From assembly GCA_937952095.1 (NCBI GenBank), contig CALFYG010000007.1, positions 1 to 5,996 of the forward strand: a DNA stretch of 5,996 nucleotides, written 5' to 3'. Each line of letters begins with the position of its first letter. Positions within the stretch are counted from its first letter, which is position 1. Shown one piece after another: positions 5,403-5,996 of the stretch. Position numbers and translations under genes: made by a program. The notes beneath the pieces were generated by a model. That model searched no databases and was not told where the DNA came from. It saw nothing but the letters and a program-made list of their open reading frames with translations. The stretch comes from an uncultured Micrococcales bacterium. Lineage in GTDB: Bacteria; Actinomycetota; Actinomycetes; S36-B12; UBA10799.

Positions 5403-5996
5403 CAAGAACTAACCTCAAGCGGCAGCAGCTCTCGCTCGACTTCTCGAGCCCCGGCGATCACGCCGAGCTGATCCATAGCGGCGACCGGCACGGCACCGTC
5501 CTCTTCTGGGAACGCCTGGGCGACGACGGTAAGCGCTGGATCAAGTGCCGCCCGACTGAAAACCTCCCCGCGATCGCGGAACAGCTGCGCTCTCGCGCCG
5601 ACGCATACTTCACCGTCAACCAGTTTGCGGGCTGGCGTGAAGTTCGGCTGCTTAAGAGCCTTCGCGCGGTCTATGTTGACCTCGACGGCCAGCAAGACAT
5701 CGATTTCGTTCTCGAGGCGCTGCTTTCAGCACAGATGCCAGCGCCGAGCCTGGCGGTTTTTTCTGGTCGCGGCCTGCACCTTTACTGGCTGCTGCGTGCC
5801 ACGCCTGGCAAAGCGTTGCCGGTCTGGCAGCGCATCCAGGATGCCATTCTCAAGACTTTGAGTGCGATCGGCGCTGACCCAGCATGCCGTGACTGCACGC
5901 GCGTGCTTCGATTGCCTGGAACGATCAACAGCAGGAACGGCGTGGAAGCGCGCGGGCTCATGCTGACAGGCGAAGAGTGGGATCTGCATAGCCTGG
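5399..5996 (+). CDS. Primase-like replication protein (AEP / RepB-primase type), N-terminal part, runs off right edge
   Basis: An open frame of 199 codons from the ATG at 5399 to the window end without a stop. Residues 91-96 (VYVDLD) give the acidic D94-x-D96 pair. S122-G-R-G-L-H127 gives the nucleotide-binding 'SxxxxH' segment, and R168-VLR-LPGTIN (168-177) is the conserved 'RxLRxPGTxN' segment. In this order and spacing these are hallmarks of plasmid and phage archaeo-eukaryotic primases, which make primers for replication of plasmids or integrative elements. The first ~85 residues (including WERLGDDGKRWIKCRPTENL) look like a soluble leader domain. A helicase or winged-helix part would be expected further right but is not seen. 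It starts inside the stop of the upstream fragment (ATGA) and just after a 13-bp hairpin. Its third codon positions look somewhat less G/C-rich than those of the left-hand operon. The exact subfamily (IncQ RepB', ICE primase, phage primase) cannot be told from this part. Confidence 0.75.
   Translation, partial: MTRTNLKRQQLSLDFSSPGDHAELIHSGDRHGTVLFWERLGDDGKRWIKCRPTENLPAIAEQLRSRADAYFTVNQFAGWREVRLLKSLRAVYVDLDGQQDIDFVLEALLSAQMPAPSLAVFSGRGLHLYWLLRATPGKALPVWQRIQDAILKTLSAIGADPACRDCTRVLRLPGTINSRNGVEARGLMLTGEEWDLHSL

Noticed and set aside
5118..5405. N-terminal extension of the flippase frame on the - strand up to an ATG at 5405
   Set aside because: The translation has no membrane helices where the family requires them, and it is antisense to a better + strand coding frame. 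The open frame across the junction is probably accidental.
5258..5695. A 145-codon - strand frame across the primase start
   Set aside because: Antisense to the primase-like gene, which has conserved motifs; no domain is recognisable in the - strand product.

Overview
The window is GC-rich bacterial DNA, almost entirely coding, with no rRNA, tRNA or CRISPR visible. It falls into two parts that do not seem to belong together.

Left part (1 to about 5117): five + strand genes packed head to tail with overlaps or almost no gap, so very likely one operon that enters from the left. They are the C-terminal end of a large YfhO-type membrane protein, a GNAT N-acyltransferase, a class III PLP-dependent aminotransferase, a small protein resembling gluconate 2-dehydrogenase subunit 3, and a GMC-family FAD oxidoreductase. 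Running toward them on the - strand is the C-terminal half of a multi-spanning membrane protein that looks like a Wzx/MOP polysaccharide flippase; its stop overlaps the oxidoreductase stop. YfhO-type and flippase proteins point to a cell-envelope glycan locus, and the style (GC-rich third positions, compact overlaps) suggests a high-GC Gram-positive (Actinomycetota), though this is inference. Read together, the oxidoreductase could oxidise an alcohol to a carbonyl, the aminotransferase could turn the carbonyl into an amine, and the GNAT could acylate it. The same enzyme-family pairing (GMC dehydrogenase plus class III aminotransferase) is known from C6' amination in neomycin/butirosin biosynthesis.

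Right part (about 5118 to 5996): the flippase similarity stops abruptly and a different gene set begins on the + strand. It holds the 3' end of an unidentified gene with no start, then, through an ATGA stop/start overlap, the first 199 codons of a primase-like replication protein of the archaeo-eukaryotic primase (AEP/RepB-primase) type running off the right edge. This looks like plasmid or integrative-element DNA. The last 100 bases before the primase start hold three perfect inverted repeats in a row, the last ending one base before the start codon.

Because a - strand gene loses its 5' half at the same place where a + strand gene lacks its own 5' end, the point near 5105-5125 is a breakpoint: either a genuine rearrangement/integration or a chimeric join made in amplification or assembly. 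The most interesting items are the proposed alcohol-to-amide module, the breakpoint, and the hairpin cluster in front of the primase.
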